Position numbers and translations under genes: made by a program
Shown here: positions 1 to 7,453 of the stretch, piece by piece
Position numbering within the stretch: position 1 is the stretch's first letter
Layout: the number at the start of each line of letters is the position of its first letter
Origin: Acidobacteria bacterium UBA7540
Lineage (GTDB): Bacteria; Acidobacteriota; Terriglobia; UBA7540
Assembly: GCA_002478145.1 (NCBI GenBank)
Contig: DLMI01000200.1
Location: forward strand, 1-26,866
DNA: 26,866 nt
Direction of reading: 5' to 3'
Notes under the pieces: generated by a model
Database searches by the model: none
Told to the model about the DNA's origin: nothing
What the model saw: only the letters and a program-made list of their open reading frames with translations

Positions 1-136
1 GATTGGCCGGTTATTTCCGACTTACCATCCAGAACCCGTGATGACCTTTTATGAAACTCCACGTCCAAATATTGCGTAAGTATGATTCTATGCCAGTAAG
101 TTCAATGAATCCCATTTGCAGGGAGAACAACTCGCG

Positions 137-2134
137 ATGAACCATAAGAACCTGCGTTGGTTTGCCCTAACTGTAGCTCTGGGATCGCTCCTCATGTCAC
201 AGAGCGTGAATGGCCAAGAAGCAAGGAGTACCGACCCTGCAACCATGAAGTATGGAAACACCCGATTGTTTCCGGCCTTCTGGGGGCCTTATGCCTCGCC
301 CTATGTTCCCCAGCCAAAGATGAGCAACTCTGAGCGGCTTCATTCGTTGATCAGTGACGGTAAGCTGCGCCTTTCTGTCGAGGATGCGATTGCCCTGGCG
401 CTCGAGAACAACCTCGACATCTCCGTCGCGCGCTATAACCTGGGTTATGCGCAGACGGACCTCTTGCGCGCCAAGAGCGGCGGCGCAACCCGCGGGGTTC
501 CAGGCGCATTCTCCTCCTCGGCGCTGTTTGCAGGAGCGATCGGCGGCGGCATCAGTAGTATCAGTAGCAGCAGCACGACTAGCGCCAGCACAGTAACGGG
601 CAGTGGCGGCGCTACGAACGTCGGCGTAATTGGCTGCTGCGACCCAGTCGCAGGGGCCCAGTTCGGATGGGACCGCAGAACCTCCCCACTTAATTACACC
701 GTAGTCAGCGGTCTTCCCACGGTCATCACTCAAACCACCAACGGCGTCGCCTATTTTGGCCAGGGTTTCCTGACGGGTACCAGCTACGCAGTGGCAGTGA
801 GCGGCTACCGCCAATCCACAACTTCGCTCAACACGCTGTTCAACCCCGCCGTCCCTACAAACCTGACCGTGGGCTTCGACCAGCAACTACTGAACGGATT
901 CGGCTATCGAGCTAATGCCAAGTTCATTCGCATCGCACAAAATGACATGAGAATATCAAACAGTGTTTTCCGTCAACAGGTGATCACGACGGTCGCTCAG
1001 GTTTTGAATCTTTACTGGGATTACCTGTCTTATAAGGAAAACGTCCGTGTAGCCGAACAAGCCCTGGCCTACTCTGAGAAACTCCTTTCCGATAATAAGC
1101 GTCAGGTGGAAATTGGCACCCTGGCGCCGATTGAAGTCGTGCGAGCGGAATCCGAGGTGGCTTCCGATCAACAGAATTTGATTGTTGCCCAGACCAGCCT
1201 GCAACAACAGGCAGAGTTGATCAAGACGGCGCTCTCGAGGAAAGTCGACTCCGAGTTGATAAGCGCTCAAATTGACGCTTTGGATAAACTCCCGGAGCCA
1301 ACGCCGAACGATATTCCACCCTTGGATCAAGCCTTGAAGCAAGCACTCCAGAACCGCCCGGAAGTCGAACAGGCTGACCTCAACGTGCGCTACGAGTCAA
1401 TCGTGGTCAAGGCTAATCGTAATGCCTTGTTGCCCACCCTCGACCTGTTTGCCACTTACTCCCCCTCGGGACTCTCAGGTCTCAGTTCGGTGCTCGGGCC
1501 TTGCCCGTCCGGGTACACGGCGAGTGGGGAGCAATGCGTGGGAACCGGCCTCGAACCAATTGCGCGGCCGATGGTGGTGTCCAGCCAAGGCATCTCGCAA
1601 TCCTTGTCCCAATTGTTCCACGCCAATTATCCGGATTATTCTTTTGGCTTCACCTTGCAATTCCCTATTCGCAACCGCGCCGCGCAGGCCGACGTAGCGC
1701 GCGCCCTCCTCGAACAACGACAACTGGAGGAACAACTTCAGAGGCAAAAGAATCAAGTTGAGCAGGACGTCCGCAGCGCAGAAATCGGGGTGATTCAGGC
1801 CAAGGCCCAAATCGAGGCCGCAGTAAAGGCGGTCCTGCTGGCGCAGAAGACCCTCGACGCGGAACAGAAGAAATTTCAGTTGGGTGAGTCCACCGTCTTC
1901 CTGGTGATTCAGGCGCAACGCGACCTGGCCACGGCCGAGGGCAACGAAGTGAAGGCGCGCTCGACTTACGCCAAAGCCCTCACGCAATTTCAGCAGGTAA
2001 CCGCCACGATTCTGGCTGACTACCATGTCGAATTGAACGACGCGCTTCAGGGGAAGGTGACCCGCTCGCCGAACATTCCAGGCACGCACGATGAGCCGGC
2101 CATTCAGACGCCCCCTCCAAACCCACAAGGATAA
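137..2134 (+). CDS. TolC-family outer-membrane efflux protein
   Basis: Likely forms the outer-membrane channel of a tripartite efflux or type I export system. The 665-residue product starts with a signal peptide (positive MNHKNLR, then a hydrophobic stretch, likely cleavage near VNGQ-EA). An outer-membrane efflux domain begins near residue 79 (LSVEDAIALALENN), and long helical, Gln/Glu/Ala-rich segments near residues 280-440 and 540-640 are typical of TolC coiled coils. A Gly/Ser/Thr-rich stretch around residues 125-165 and a Cys-containing loop near 455-475 probably lie in extracellular or beta-barrel loops. It is longer than E. coli TolC (about 490 aa) because of these insertions. I chose ATG 137 over TTG 116 because GGGAGA at 121-126 is about 10 nt upstream and the signal peptide then begins properly. 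No inner-membrane pump or adaptor gene is in the window, so the substrate is unknown. Confidence 0.9.
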   Translation: MNHKNLRWFALTVALGSLLMSQSVNGQEARSTDPATMKYGNTRLFPAFWGPYASPYVPQPKMSNSERLHSLISDGKLRLSVEDAIALALENNLDISVARYNLGYAQTDLLRAKSGGATRGVPGAFSSSALFAGAIGGGISSISSSSTTSASTVTGSGGATNVGVIGCCDPVAGAQFGWDRRTSPLNYTVVSGLPTVITQTTNGVAYFGQGFLTGTSYAVAVSGYRQSTTSLNTLFNPAVPTNLTVGFDQQLLNGFGYRANAKFIRIAQNDMRISNSVFRQQVITTVAQVLNLYWDYLSYKENVRVAEQALAYSEKLLSDNKRQVEIGTLAPIEVVRAESEVASDQQNLIVAQTSLQQQAELIKTALSRKVDSELISAQIDALDKLPEPTPNDIPPLDQALKQALQNRPEVEQADLNVRYESIVVKANRNALLPTLDLFATYSPSGLSGLSSVLGPCPSGYTASGEQCVGTGLEPIARPMVVSSQGISQSLSQLFHANYPDYSFGFTLQFPIRNRAAQADVARALLEQRQLEEQLQRQKNQVEQDVRSAEIGVIQAKAQIEAAVKAVLLAQKTLDAEQKKFQLGESTVFLVIQAQRDLATAEGNEVKARSTYAKALTQFQQVTATILADYHVELNDALQGKVTRSPNIPGTHDEPAIQTPPPNPQG

Positions 2135-2192
2135 GCGGGAGGGGCCTGATTTTCGCCCATATTTTCGGCCGGACACTGGTGTAGAAGTCGTG

Positions 2193-2213
2193 CCCTCTCC
2201 CCAAGGGAGAGGG
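2193..2213. repeat. Perfect 9-bp stem hairpin CCCTCTCCC/GGGAGAGGG
   Basis: A 9-bp perfect inverted repeat with a 3-nt loop lies 58 nt after the tolC-like stop codon. No T-run follows it on the plus strand, so it is not a canonical intrinsic terminator. It resembles the widespread REP-like CCCTCTCCC...GGGAGAGGG intergenic repeat and may stabilise the upstream mRNA 3' end. Confidence 0.6.
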
Positions 2214-2269
2214 ACTTGAGTTTCTGCATTCTTTCACAAGTTTGACTTTGCATTTGGCCTTGAACTAAG

Positions 2270-4003
2270 ATGCCCTCCGGGTCGCAGTGTACGATGCAGA
2301 GAGGGCGAAAAACGGGCACAGAACTCGAGACGGGGCGTTCTCAACGCCAACCCTCCACTGCCCAAGCCCGCTGGGAGGAAAAGGTACTCAAGCCCGCCCT
2401 CGAGAGCTCCCCCGAGCGGCAAGAAATCTTCACGACCCTTTCCGGCGTGCCCGTCGAAAGACTGTACACCCCATCCGATCTGGCTGATTTCGATTATTCG
2501 CGCGACCTCGGAGAGCCGGGTGAATACCCTTTCACACGCGGCATCCACCGTACTATGTACCGGGGCAGGGTCTGGACCATGCGCCAGTTCGCAGGATTCG
2601 GCAGCCCCGAGGACACCAACCAGCGCCTGCATTACCTTCTGAAGCAAGGGCAAACGGGGCTCTCCATCGCCTTTGACCTGCCTACCCTGATGGGCTACGA
2701 CAGCGACCACGCTCTGGCTGAGGGCGAGGTTGGCAAATGCGGGGTAGCGGTTTCATCTCTCGCTGATATGGAGACCCTGCTTGCCGGGCTGCCGCTCGAG
2801 CGGATAACCACGTCCATGACCATCAATTCGCCCGCAGCCATCATCTGGGCAATGTACCTGGTGGTGGCAGAAAAGAGCGGGGCCGAGCTCAAGAAAATCT
2901 CAGGAACAACACAGAATGACATTCTCAAGGAGTACATCGCCCAAAAGGAATACATCTTTCCGCCCAAGCCATCGATGCGCCTCGTGGTGGACACTATTGT
3001 GTATGGCGCCAGGGAAGTCCCCCACTGGAATGCCATCTCCATTAGCGGCTACCACATTCGTGAGGCAGGATCGACCGCAGTGCAGGAACTCGCCTTCACG
3101 TTGCGCGACGGCATGGAGTACGTCGAGTGGGTGGTACGTGCAGGCATAAGCGTGGACGAATTTGCTCCCCGTCTCAGCTTCTTTTTCAACGCGCACAACG
3201 ACTTGTTCGAGGAAGTGGCAAAATACCGCGCCGCGCGCAGAGTTTGGGCGCGAGTGATGCGCCAGCGCTTTGGCGCGCAGAATCCCCGCTCCTGGCTTTG
3301 CCGTTTTCATACCCAGACGGCGGGTTGCTCGCTCACCGCGCAACAACCCTACAACAACGTCGTGCGCACTACCCTGCAAGCTCTCGCGGCGGTTTTGGGG
3401 GGAACGCAGTCTTTGCACACCAATTCCCTTGATGAAGCCTGGGCTCTTCCCACCGAGGCGGCGGTTACGATTGCGCTCCGGACGCAGCAAGTCATTGCTC
3501 ACGAAAGCGGCATAACAAACACCGTTGATCCGCTCGCCGGCTCGTATTTCGTGGAGAAGCTGACGGCCGAAACCGAGCGCGCCTGTTACGAGTATTTTGA
3601 CAGGATTGACGCCCTAGGGGGCATGGTGGCGGCAATCGAAAAAAGCTTCCCACAGAAAGAGATTCACGATGCTGCTTACGCCTATCAGCAGGCAATCGAA
3701 CGGAAAGAGGCGGTCATTGTGGGTGTCAACGATTTCGTAACCGAGGAAGAGCGCCCCATCACCCTATTGGTAATCGATGAGAACGTTGCCCGTCATCAGC
3801 GACTGAAGTTGGAGCAGTTGAAGAAGCAGCGGGATAATTCCCGCGTCCAGGCGACCCTCGAATCTTTGGGAAACGCTGCCGCCACGGATGCCAACTTGAT
3901 GCCTTACATTCTCGAGTCTGTGCGCGCGTATGCCACCCTCGGCGAAATGTGCGACGTCCTGCGGCGCGTTTTCGGGACCTACGAGGAGCCGGCATTTCGA
4001 TAG
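2270..4003 (+). CDS. B12-dependent acyl-CoA mutase large subunit, isobutyryl-CoA mutase-like (methylmalonyl-CoA mutase family)
   Basis: Catalytic TIM-barrel subunit of an adenosylcobalamin-dependent acyl-CoA mutase, 577 aa, without the B12 domain, which the next gene encodes. Family hallmarks include [17 protein letters not shown] (residues about 95-111), [64 protein letters not shown] and [14 protein letters not shown]. The two substrate-selecting positions are Phe107 (Tyr89 in Propionibacterium methylmalonyl-CoA mutase) and Gln225 (Arg207 there). The 118-residue spacing matches exactly. Phe/Gln is the known isobutyryl-CoA mutase signature, so interconversion of isobutyryl-CoA and butyryl-CoA is more likely than methylmalonyl-CoA/succinyl-CoA. 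The start is uncertain: ATG 2270 and ATG 2294 are both possible and neither has a good ribosome-binding site. The first 35 or so residues are not family-conserved. Automated annotation will probably call it methylmalonyl-CoA mutase. Confidence 0.93.
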   Translation: MPSGSQCTMQRGRKTGTELETGRSQRQPSTAQARWEEKVLKPALESSPERQEIFTTLSGVPVERLYTPSDLADFDYSRDLGEPGEYPFTRGIHRTMYRGRVWTMRQFAGFGSPEDTNQRLHYLLKQGQTGLSIAFDLPTLMGYDSDHALAEGEVGKCGVAVSSLADMETLLAGLPLERITTSMTINSPAAIIWAMYLVVAEKSGAELKKISGTTQNDILKEYIAQKEYIFPPKPSMRLVVDTIVYGAREVPHWNAISISGYHIREAGSTAVQELAFTLRDGMEYVEWVVRAGISVDEFAPRLSFFFNAHNDLFEEVAKYRAARRVWARVMRQRFGAQNPRSWLCRFHTQTAGCSLTAQQPYNNVVRTTLQALAAVLGGTQSLHTNSLDEAWALPTEAAVTIALRTQQVIAHESGITNTVDPLAGSYFVEKLTAETERACYEYFDRIDALGGMVAAIEKSFPQKEIHDAAYAYQQAIERKEAVIVGVNDFVTEEERPITLLVIDENVARHQRLKLEQLKKQRDNSRVQATLESLGNAAATDANLMPYILESVRAYATLGEMCDVLRRVFGTYEEPAFR

Positions 4004-4008
4004 GAGTA

Positions 4009-4137
4009 GTGACAAACAGGAGTCGGGATTCAGGAGTCAGGATTCAGTAGAGCGCGTTTCAGGTGTCAGGAGAGACCAGACGCGGGGATCGCAGGTCCTG
4101 AATCCCGAACCCTGAATCCTTGCCTGTCACTCGTCAC
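4009..4137. repeat. Intergenic hairpin of iterated GGATTCAGG-type words (copy 1)
   Basis: Fills the gap between the two mutase subunit genes. The left arm begins GTGACAAACAGG and continues with degenerate copies of GATTCAGGA. The right arm carries the reverse complements (CTGAATCC words) and ends CCTGTCACTCGTCAC, so the element starts GTGAC and ends GTCAC. It ends 6 nt before the ATG of the small subunit and leaves no room for a normal Shine-Dalgarno sequence. The same word family is used in the next gap. Confidence 0.75.
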
Positions 4138-4143
4138 CAATCT

Positions 4144-4536
4144 ATGGACCGTCGGATTCGAGTTCTCGTTGCCAAGCCTGGCCTGGATGGCCACGACCGG
4201 GGAGCGAAAATTGTGGCGCGCGCCCTACGCGATGCCGGAATGGAAGTGATTTACACCGGCCTCCGGCAATCGCCGGAGATGATCGTCAACGCAGCGCTCC
4301 AGGAAGATGTGGATGCTATCGGCGTCTCTATTCTTTCCGGGGCGCACCGCACCATCGTCCCGCGTATCTGCGAGCTGCTTCATGAAGAAGGTCTCGAGGA
4401 TATCTTGGTGGTCGTCGGCGGCATCATTCCCGATGAAGATATTCCGGAGTTGAAAAAGGTTGGCGTTGCGGAAGTCTTCCAGCCGGGGGCGTCAACTCAG
4501 CAAATTGTGGACTTCATCCGGTCGCACGTGAGATAG
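4144..4536 (+). CDS. B12-dependent acyl-CoA mutase small (cobalamin-binding) subunit
   Basis: Cobalamin-binding Rossmann-like subunit that pairs with the catalytic subunit encoded just upstream. The 130-residue product has the B12 lower-ligand motif DGHDRG (DxHxxG, His axial ligand) in [17 protein letters not shown], then [10 protein letters not shown] (SxL motif) and [11 protein letters not shown] (GG motif). These are the three signatures of methylmalonyl- and isobutyryl-CoA mutase small subunits, and the length suits IcmB-type proteins. I chose ATG 4144. The upstream TTG at 4120 lies within the hairpin repeat and would add eight residues (MPVTRHQS) that the family lacks. The start is 6 nt from the repeat arm with no Shine-Dalgarno sequence visible. 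Translation may depend on coupling to the upstream gene or on the hairpin. Subunit specificity follows the large subunit. Confidence 0.93.
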   Translation: MDRRIRVLVAKPGLDGHDRGAKIVARALRDAGMEVIYTGLRQSPEMIVNAALQEDVDAIGVSILSGAHRTIVPRICELLHEEGLEDILVVVGGIIPDEDIPELKKVGVAEVFQPGASTQQIVDFIRSHVR

Positions 4537-4636
4537 GATTCAGGATTCAGGAGTCGGGATTCAGGGCGTGCGGCCCTCGTGCCTGCTCCCTTGCGACCCT
4601 TGAAACCTGCTTCCCTGAATCCTGACTCCTGAATCC
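4537..4636. repeat. Intergenic hairpin of iterated GGATTCAGG-type words (copy 2)
   Basis: Begins directly after the TAG stop of the mutase small subunit. Arms at 4543-4565 and 4614-4636 are 23 nt long and complementary at 22 of 23 positions. Each is made of GGATTCAGG / GAGTC(A/G) / GGATTCAGG words. The roughly 48-nt loop differs from that of copy 1. The right arm ends 6 nt before the ATG of the next gene. Confidence 0.85.
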
Positions 4637-4642
4637 TTGCCC

Positions 4643-5278
4643 ATGGAGCTAAGCAGCCACAATTCGGTCGCCGTGCTGGGTTTTCCGCCGGACGCTGGAT
4701 ACCCTCGGCTTACGATGGGAGTCCTTGCGGAACTAGGCGACCTCCTAAATGAAGTCAAGCTCGCCAGCCTTTTCCAGGGCGTGGTGATTGCCGCCAACTC
4801 TCACTCTTTCGCAACTGGCGCCGACATCGAGGAGGTCGCATCGGTTGAAGGGGCAGCCGCCCGCGATTTTGCACGGGCGGGACAATCGCTCCTTAACCAT
4901 GTGGCGAACTTCCCTCTTCCCATCGCTGCGGCCATCCGAGGTTATTGTTTGGGAGGAGGCCTGGATCTGGCCCTAGCGTGCCACGCGCGCATCGCCACCT
5001 ACGATGCCTCTTTTGGCCACCCCGGAGCTTCCCTCGGCATCATCACCGGTTGGGGAGGGATTCAGCGACTGACTCGCTTGATCGGCAGGGCGGCTGCGAC
5101 GCAACTCTTGTTGACAGCGGAACGCGTTCCGGCCACCCAGGCCCTGACGCTGGGGTTGGTCGATGAACTGGCTCCCTCTACAGATTTGGTGGAGGCGGCG
5201 GCGCGCCGCGCCCTGTCTGCGGCCCGCAATCCGGCACGAATGATTCGAAACTGGAAAATGGAAACTGGAAACTGGTGA
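4643..5278 (+). CDS. Crotonase-fold (enoyl-CoA hydratase/isomerase family) protein lacking both catalytic Glu
   Basis: Crotonase-superfamily protein of 211 aa, short compared with the usual 255-265. Fold motifs are present: SFATGADIEEV (first oxyanion-hole segment), IRGYCLGGGLDLALAC (second oxyanion hole) and GIITGWGGIQRLTRLIG. Set against rat enoyl-CoA hydratase, the Glu144 position is Asp108 (GGGLD) and the Glu164 position is Gly128 (HPGAS). Spacing is conserved at 20 residues. Canonical hydration is therefore unlikely; an isomerase, a thioester-handling or a non-catalytic role is possible. The C-terminal helical region that normally completes the trimer or active site is missing, and the last residues (NWKMETGNW) are encoded by the GGAAACTGG repeat that follows, which supplies the stop codon. 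This suggests 3' truncation by repeat invasion. ATG 4643 is preferred to TTG 4637. It sits beside the acyl-CoA mutase genes, which suggests a shared CoA-thioester pathway. Confidence 0.85.
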   Translation: MELSSHNSVAVLGFPPDAGYPRLTMGVLAELGDLLNEVKLASLFQGVVIAANSHSFATGADIEEVASVEGAAARDFARAGQSLLNHVANFPLPIAAAIRGYCLGGGLDLALACHARIATYDASFGHPGASLGIITGWGGIQRLTRLIGRAAATQLLLTAERVPATQALTLGLVDELAPSTDLVEAAARRALSAARNPARMIRNWKMETGNW

Positions 5279-5571
5279 AGGGCCCGGCTTCGGCAGTGCG
5301 CATGAGCAGTAATCTATGCCGGGTATGCGACAAGGAAACTGGAAAATGGAAATTGGAAACTGGTGAAAGGCCCAACTTCGGCATTGCGTATGAGCAGTAA
5401 TCTATGCCGGAAATGCTAGATGGAAACTGGAGAATGGGAAATGGTGAAAGGCCCTCATCTCTTGCGTTGCATGGAAACAATAACCCGGCAGGTTTCAAGT
5501 AAGGGTGGCCGCGGCCAGTTTCTAGTTTCCATTTTCCAATTTCCAGTTTCTAGTTTCCAATTTCCCGTTTC
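5247..5571. repeat. Tandem 88-bp repeat (about 3 units) closed by an inverted arm
   Basis: Units start at 5247, 5335 and 5423, giving an exact 88-bp period. Units 1 and 2 are nearly identical and run GAAACTGGAAAATGG, then GGTGAAGGGCCC-like, then GAGCAGTAATCTATGCC. Unit 3 diverges in its second half. From about 5517 the sequence turns into reverse-complement words (CCAGTTTCTAGTTTCC) up to 5571, so the whole block can fold into a long hairpin. The first unit overlaps the last codons of the upstream crotonase-fold gene. No spacer-like unique segments are present, so it is not a CRISPR array. Confidence 0.85.
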
Positions 5572-5600
5572 TTCTTTCGAGGTGAAATATATCCAGAAGC

Positions 5601-6032
5601 ATGACTCACAGAGAGAATGGCAGTAACGAATCCTCCCTGCCGCCCTCCAAACGCGCCGCCCGTCGCATCATACAACGCGCCTTTGTTCTTACCGGACGTG
5701 ACAGGCAACTGCGCCAGCACCTTCGTGAGGCCCGCCTTACAACCCTGTGGATTGTGGAAGACTGGGATTTGGTTTGGACCGTAACTATCGATCGCGGGAA
5801 AATTGCATTCCAGCGCCGCCCAGCCAAGCATCCGGACCTGACCATCCGTTGGCAAACCGCAAATGAATTCCTCTCCTGTGCCAGGGAAACCGCCTCACCA
5901 GAAAGCAGACTGGAGCTGGCTGGGAACATCGAGCTGCGACGTTTTGCAAACCACCTGCTCAAATGTTTTCTTGGCCACCTCGGACACGTGCTTCGGAACC
6001 CTGTGGATGGCGCCGGAGAAAGCTTGCTTTGA
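5601..6032 (+). CDS. Small SCP2-like (sterol-carrier-fold) domain protein
   Basis: A 143-aa cytosolic-looking protein without signal peptide or membrane segment. Residues about 45-125 match the general pattern of SCP2 sterol-transfer domains: a beta-rich stretch with LVWTVTIDRGKIAFQ, then DLTIRWQTANEFLSC, then a helix and RLELAGNIELRRFANHLLKCF (compare 'DLTI...FLAL...G.I.I.GD..LA..L' in the family). SCP2 domains bind hydrophobic ligands such as fatty acyl-CoA, which would suit the upstream acyl-CoA genes. This assignment is by eye and moderate. The start ATG 5601 has GAGGTG at 5579-5584, rather far upstream at 16 nt. It lies 29 nt after the long repeat and probably belongs to the same transcription unit. 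Confidence 0.65.
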   Translation: MTHRENGSNESSLPPSKRAARRIIQRAFVLTGRDRQLRQHLREARLTTLWIVEDWDLVWTVTIDRGKIAFQRRPAKHPDLTIRWQTANEFLSCARETASPESRLELAGNIELRRFANHLLKCFLGHLGHVLRNPVDGAGESLL

Positions 6033-6194
6033 GGGCGGCGCTAAGCGATAGCCCCGCTCTTTCAGACTGAAGCCAATACAAATTGTTGTTGATGCGCTCA
6101 CTTCAGGCGACCGCCTCTTGACAAGTCCAGCTCGTCCGGATCGAGCTGCAGGTTCGTCAGGTAGTGGCAGCTTGCTGAAAATAAAGGCAAGGGC

Positions 6195-6300
6195 CTGTCA
6201 TTCTGAGCGGAGCGAAGAATCTCCGCAGTCAACGACCGCCGAGACCCTTCGTCGTCCGCCAGTAAGAATGGCGTCCCGCCGTGGCGCGATCAGGATGACG
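6195..6300. repeat. Diverged CTGTCATTCTGAGCG-type inverted-repeat element
   Basis: The left end reads CTGTCATTCTGAGCGGAGCG followed by AAGAATCTC. The right end reads GATCAGGATGAC, the usual other end of this element family. The right half is interrupted by GTCCGCCA...TGGCG, a hairpin motif that recurs at 10305-10327. The element sits at the 3' end of the minus-strand gene fragment at 6303-6653 and probably replaced its C-terminal coding part. Confidence 0.6.
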
Positions 6301-6302
6301 GT

Positions 6303-6653
6303 AGATTGGCCTTTCTCAGCAACTTCGTAGATCACGCCGTGGGCCGAAACCTTAAAGCCGAGGCGCGCTGGCTGGTCACTCTCGTTGGTGAGAAACAGGA
6401 TCGATTCCGTGTCATCGTCCAGGTGCCAGGGATTGGCGTCCGAACCCGCCCAGCCGTTGCCCTCGTTTTGAACGTGGCTGTCCACCAGCAGGTTACCTCT
6501 CGACTCGATGCTCGAGACCTCCGCCTGGAGCGATCCCGGCGGCCCACCGTATTGGATGCGAACCGAGCAGAAGGGAGAGGGGCAGCGGCAGGTCGGGACA
6601 CATGGCGTACCTCGTCGCAATCGCAGACATCACAAAGAAGGTGTGAAAAAATC
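6303..6653 (-). pseudogene. Broken copy of the large secreted-protein family (central part)
   Basis: Reading leftwards, the translated segment NLLVDSHVQNEGNGWAGS..NPWHLD..TES..FL.N..DQPARLGFKV..HG is clearly paralogous to the start of the longer gene at 7454-8653 (LVVDSHVQNEGNGWAGS). Upstream, homology continues in a different frame (CDVCDC..VRH, then RPAAAPLPSAR). A 5-bp insertion relative to the other copy, near the codons for SAR, breaks the frame. At the 3' side the homology stops near VIYEV, where the CTGTCATTC-type repeat begins. There is no credible start codon or signal peptide. A frameshifted, truncated relic is the best reading. Confidence 0.75.
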
Positions 6654-6760
6654 GTCGTAGGGGCACGCCATGGCGTGCCCCTACCTGAATTTTCAATGGG
6701 ATACACGGGGTCAATTCGCCCCTTTTAGGATTTTTTCACATCTTCAAAACGATGTCTGCG
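6622..6760. repeat. Inverted-repeat element B with 32-bp arms
   Basis: Arms at 6622-6653 and 6729-6760 are complementary at about 26 of 32 positions, beginning CGCAGACATC and ending GTGAAAAAATC towards the loop. The 75-nt loop contains a separate 28-bp perfect palindrome. A second element with homologous arms but an unrelated loop lies at 8782-8908. In both places the left arm coincides with the codons just upstream of the VCDCxxVRH segment of the secreted-protein family. Confidence 0.7.
6657..6684. repeat. 28-bp perfect palindrome (GTAGGGGCACGCCA and its complement)
   Basis: Fourteen bases followed immediately by their exact reverse complement, with no loop. It lies inside the loop of inverted-repeat element B. 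GTAGGGGCACG...CGTGCCCCTAC palindromes are, to my knowledge, common dispersed repeats in acidobacterial and some other bacterial genomes. No gene overlaps it convincingly. Confidence 0.8.
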
Positions 6761-6976
6761 CCGCCCGGCCATCTCGGCCGGCGTGGTCGCGGGAATTGAG
6801 GCGGTGAAATTAATCTGTCCGCGGGTGGTGATGAACTGCATTTGTCACGGGCGGCAAGTGCGCTTGTAGAACGGCAGGCTGCCGGAGAGTATATCCGCGC
6901 CCAGCCCTTGCCGGATGAGAGTCCCTTCGGGGGATCGCAGACGCTAAAAAGTGACCGCCTGCGCCCGCCGCTTCCG
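6761..6976. other. Gene-poor stretch with no supported gene
   Basis: No recognisable coding sequence was found between the inverted-repeat element and the 3' end of the next minus-strand gene. A 38-codon minus-strand frame (6725-6841, ending HRFEDVKKS) runs through the right repeat arm. It has no similarity I can name and no clear ribosome-binding site. Confidence 0.5.
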
Positions 6977-7417
6977 TTAGCTTGGTGGAGACTTCGCGGT
7001 CATCTGAAGCACCTGCTCCTCGACCTTGGAGATTTCCTTTTTGAGTGCGCCATCGCTGATGTTGCCACGTAAGTAATTCAAGAGGAGCACGGTCACTGCT
7101 GGCTTGCGATCTTCCTCATCCGAAATCAGCCGAGGGTCTTGAAACGCCATCTGAATGACCGGTAAGAACAGCCTTACTGTCTTCGGCTCCATTATGTCAG
7201 AGCTGGTGTAGATTTTGACGATTGCGATTCCGACTTTGTCACCGAGCCTAGGCAGGTGCTTTGCCGCAGTGGCCGTATATAGACCCATTGAACGTTCCTT
7301 AATGCACGTTCTCACCAGCTGCAAAGAGTAACTATCCTGAACCTCGCCAGCCTCCGCGGTCGGCATGATCAAGACAGCGAAAAAGGGCAGAAGGAGCATC
7401 TGCAAATACGGTCTCAT
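6977..7417 (-). CDS. Secreted protein of unknown function
   Basis: A 146-aa product that I do not recognise. It begins with a clear signal peptide (MRPYLQMLLLPFFAVLIMPTAEA, cut likely after AEA). The mature part is mostly helical, charged and without cysteine clusters or repeats. It ends in a Lys/Glu-rich helix (ALKKEISKVEEQVLQM). The start at 7417 is supported by GGAGAG on the minus strand (7425-7430), with a 7-nt spacer. It begins 37 bp after the stop of the large secreted-protein gene at 7454-8653 on the same strand, so the two are probably co-transcribed. It may act with that protein in the periplasm or outside the cell, but this rests on position only. Confidence 0.7.
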   Translation of the reverse strand: MRPYLQMLLLPFFAVLIMPTAEAGEVQDSYSLQLVRTCIKERSMGLYTATAAKHLPRLGDKVGIAIVKIYTSSDIMEPKTVRLFLPVIQMAFQDPRLISDEEDRKPAVTVLLLNYLRGNISDGALKKEISKVEEQVLQMTAKSPPS

Positions 7418-7453
7418 GTCTGTTCTCTCCAAGTCCCACGGTCGGGTTTCCCG

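Noticed and set aside
197..886. Long open frame on the minus strand opposite the TolC-like gene
   Set aside because: The plus-strand frame has a signal peptide and TolC features across its whole length; the opposite frame has no recognisable domain and is a G+C-driven shadow.
2193..2213. Rho-independent terminator after the TolC-like gene
   Set aside because: The stem is good but no T-run follows on the plus strand; listed as a REP-like repeat.
5247..5510. Possible CRISPR array
   Set aside because: Units are 88 bp, adjacent, with no unique spacers between short repeats, and no cas genes are nearby.
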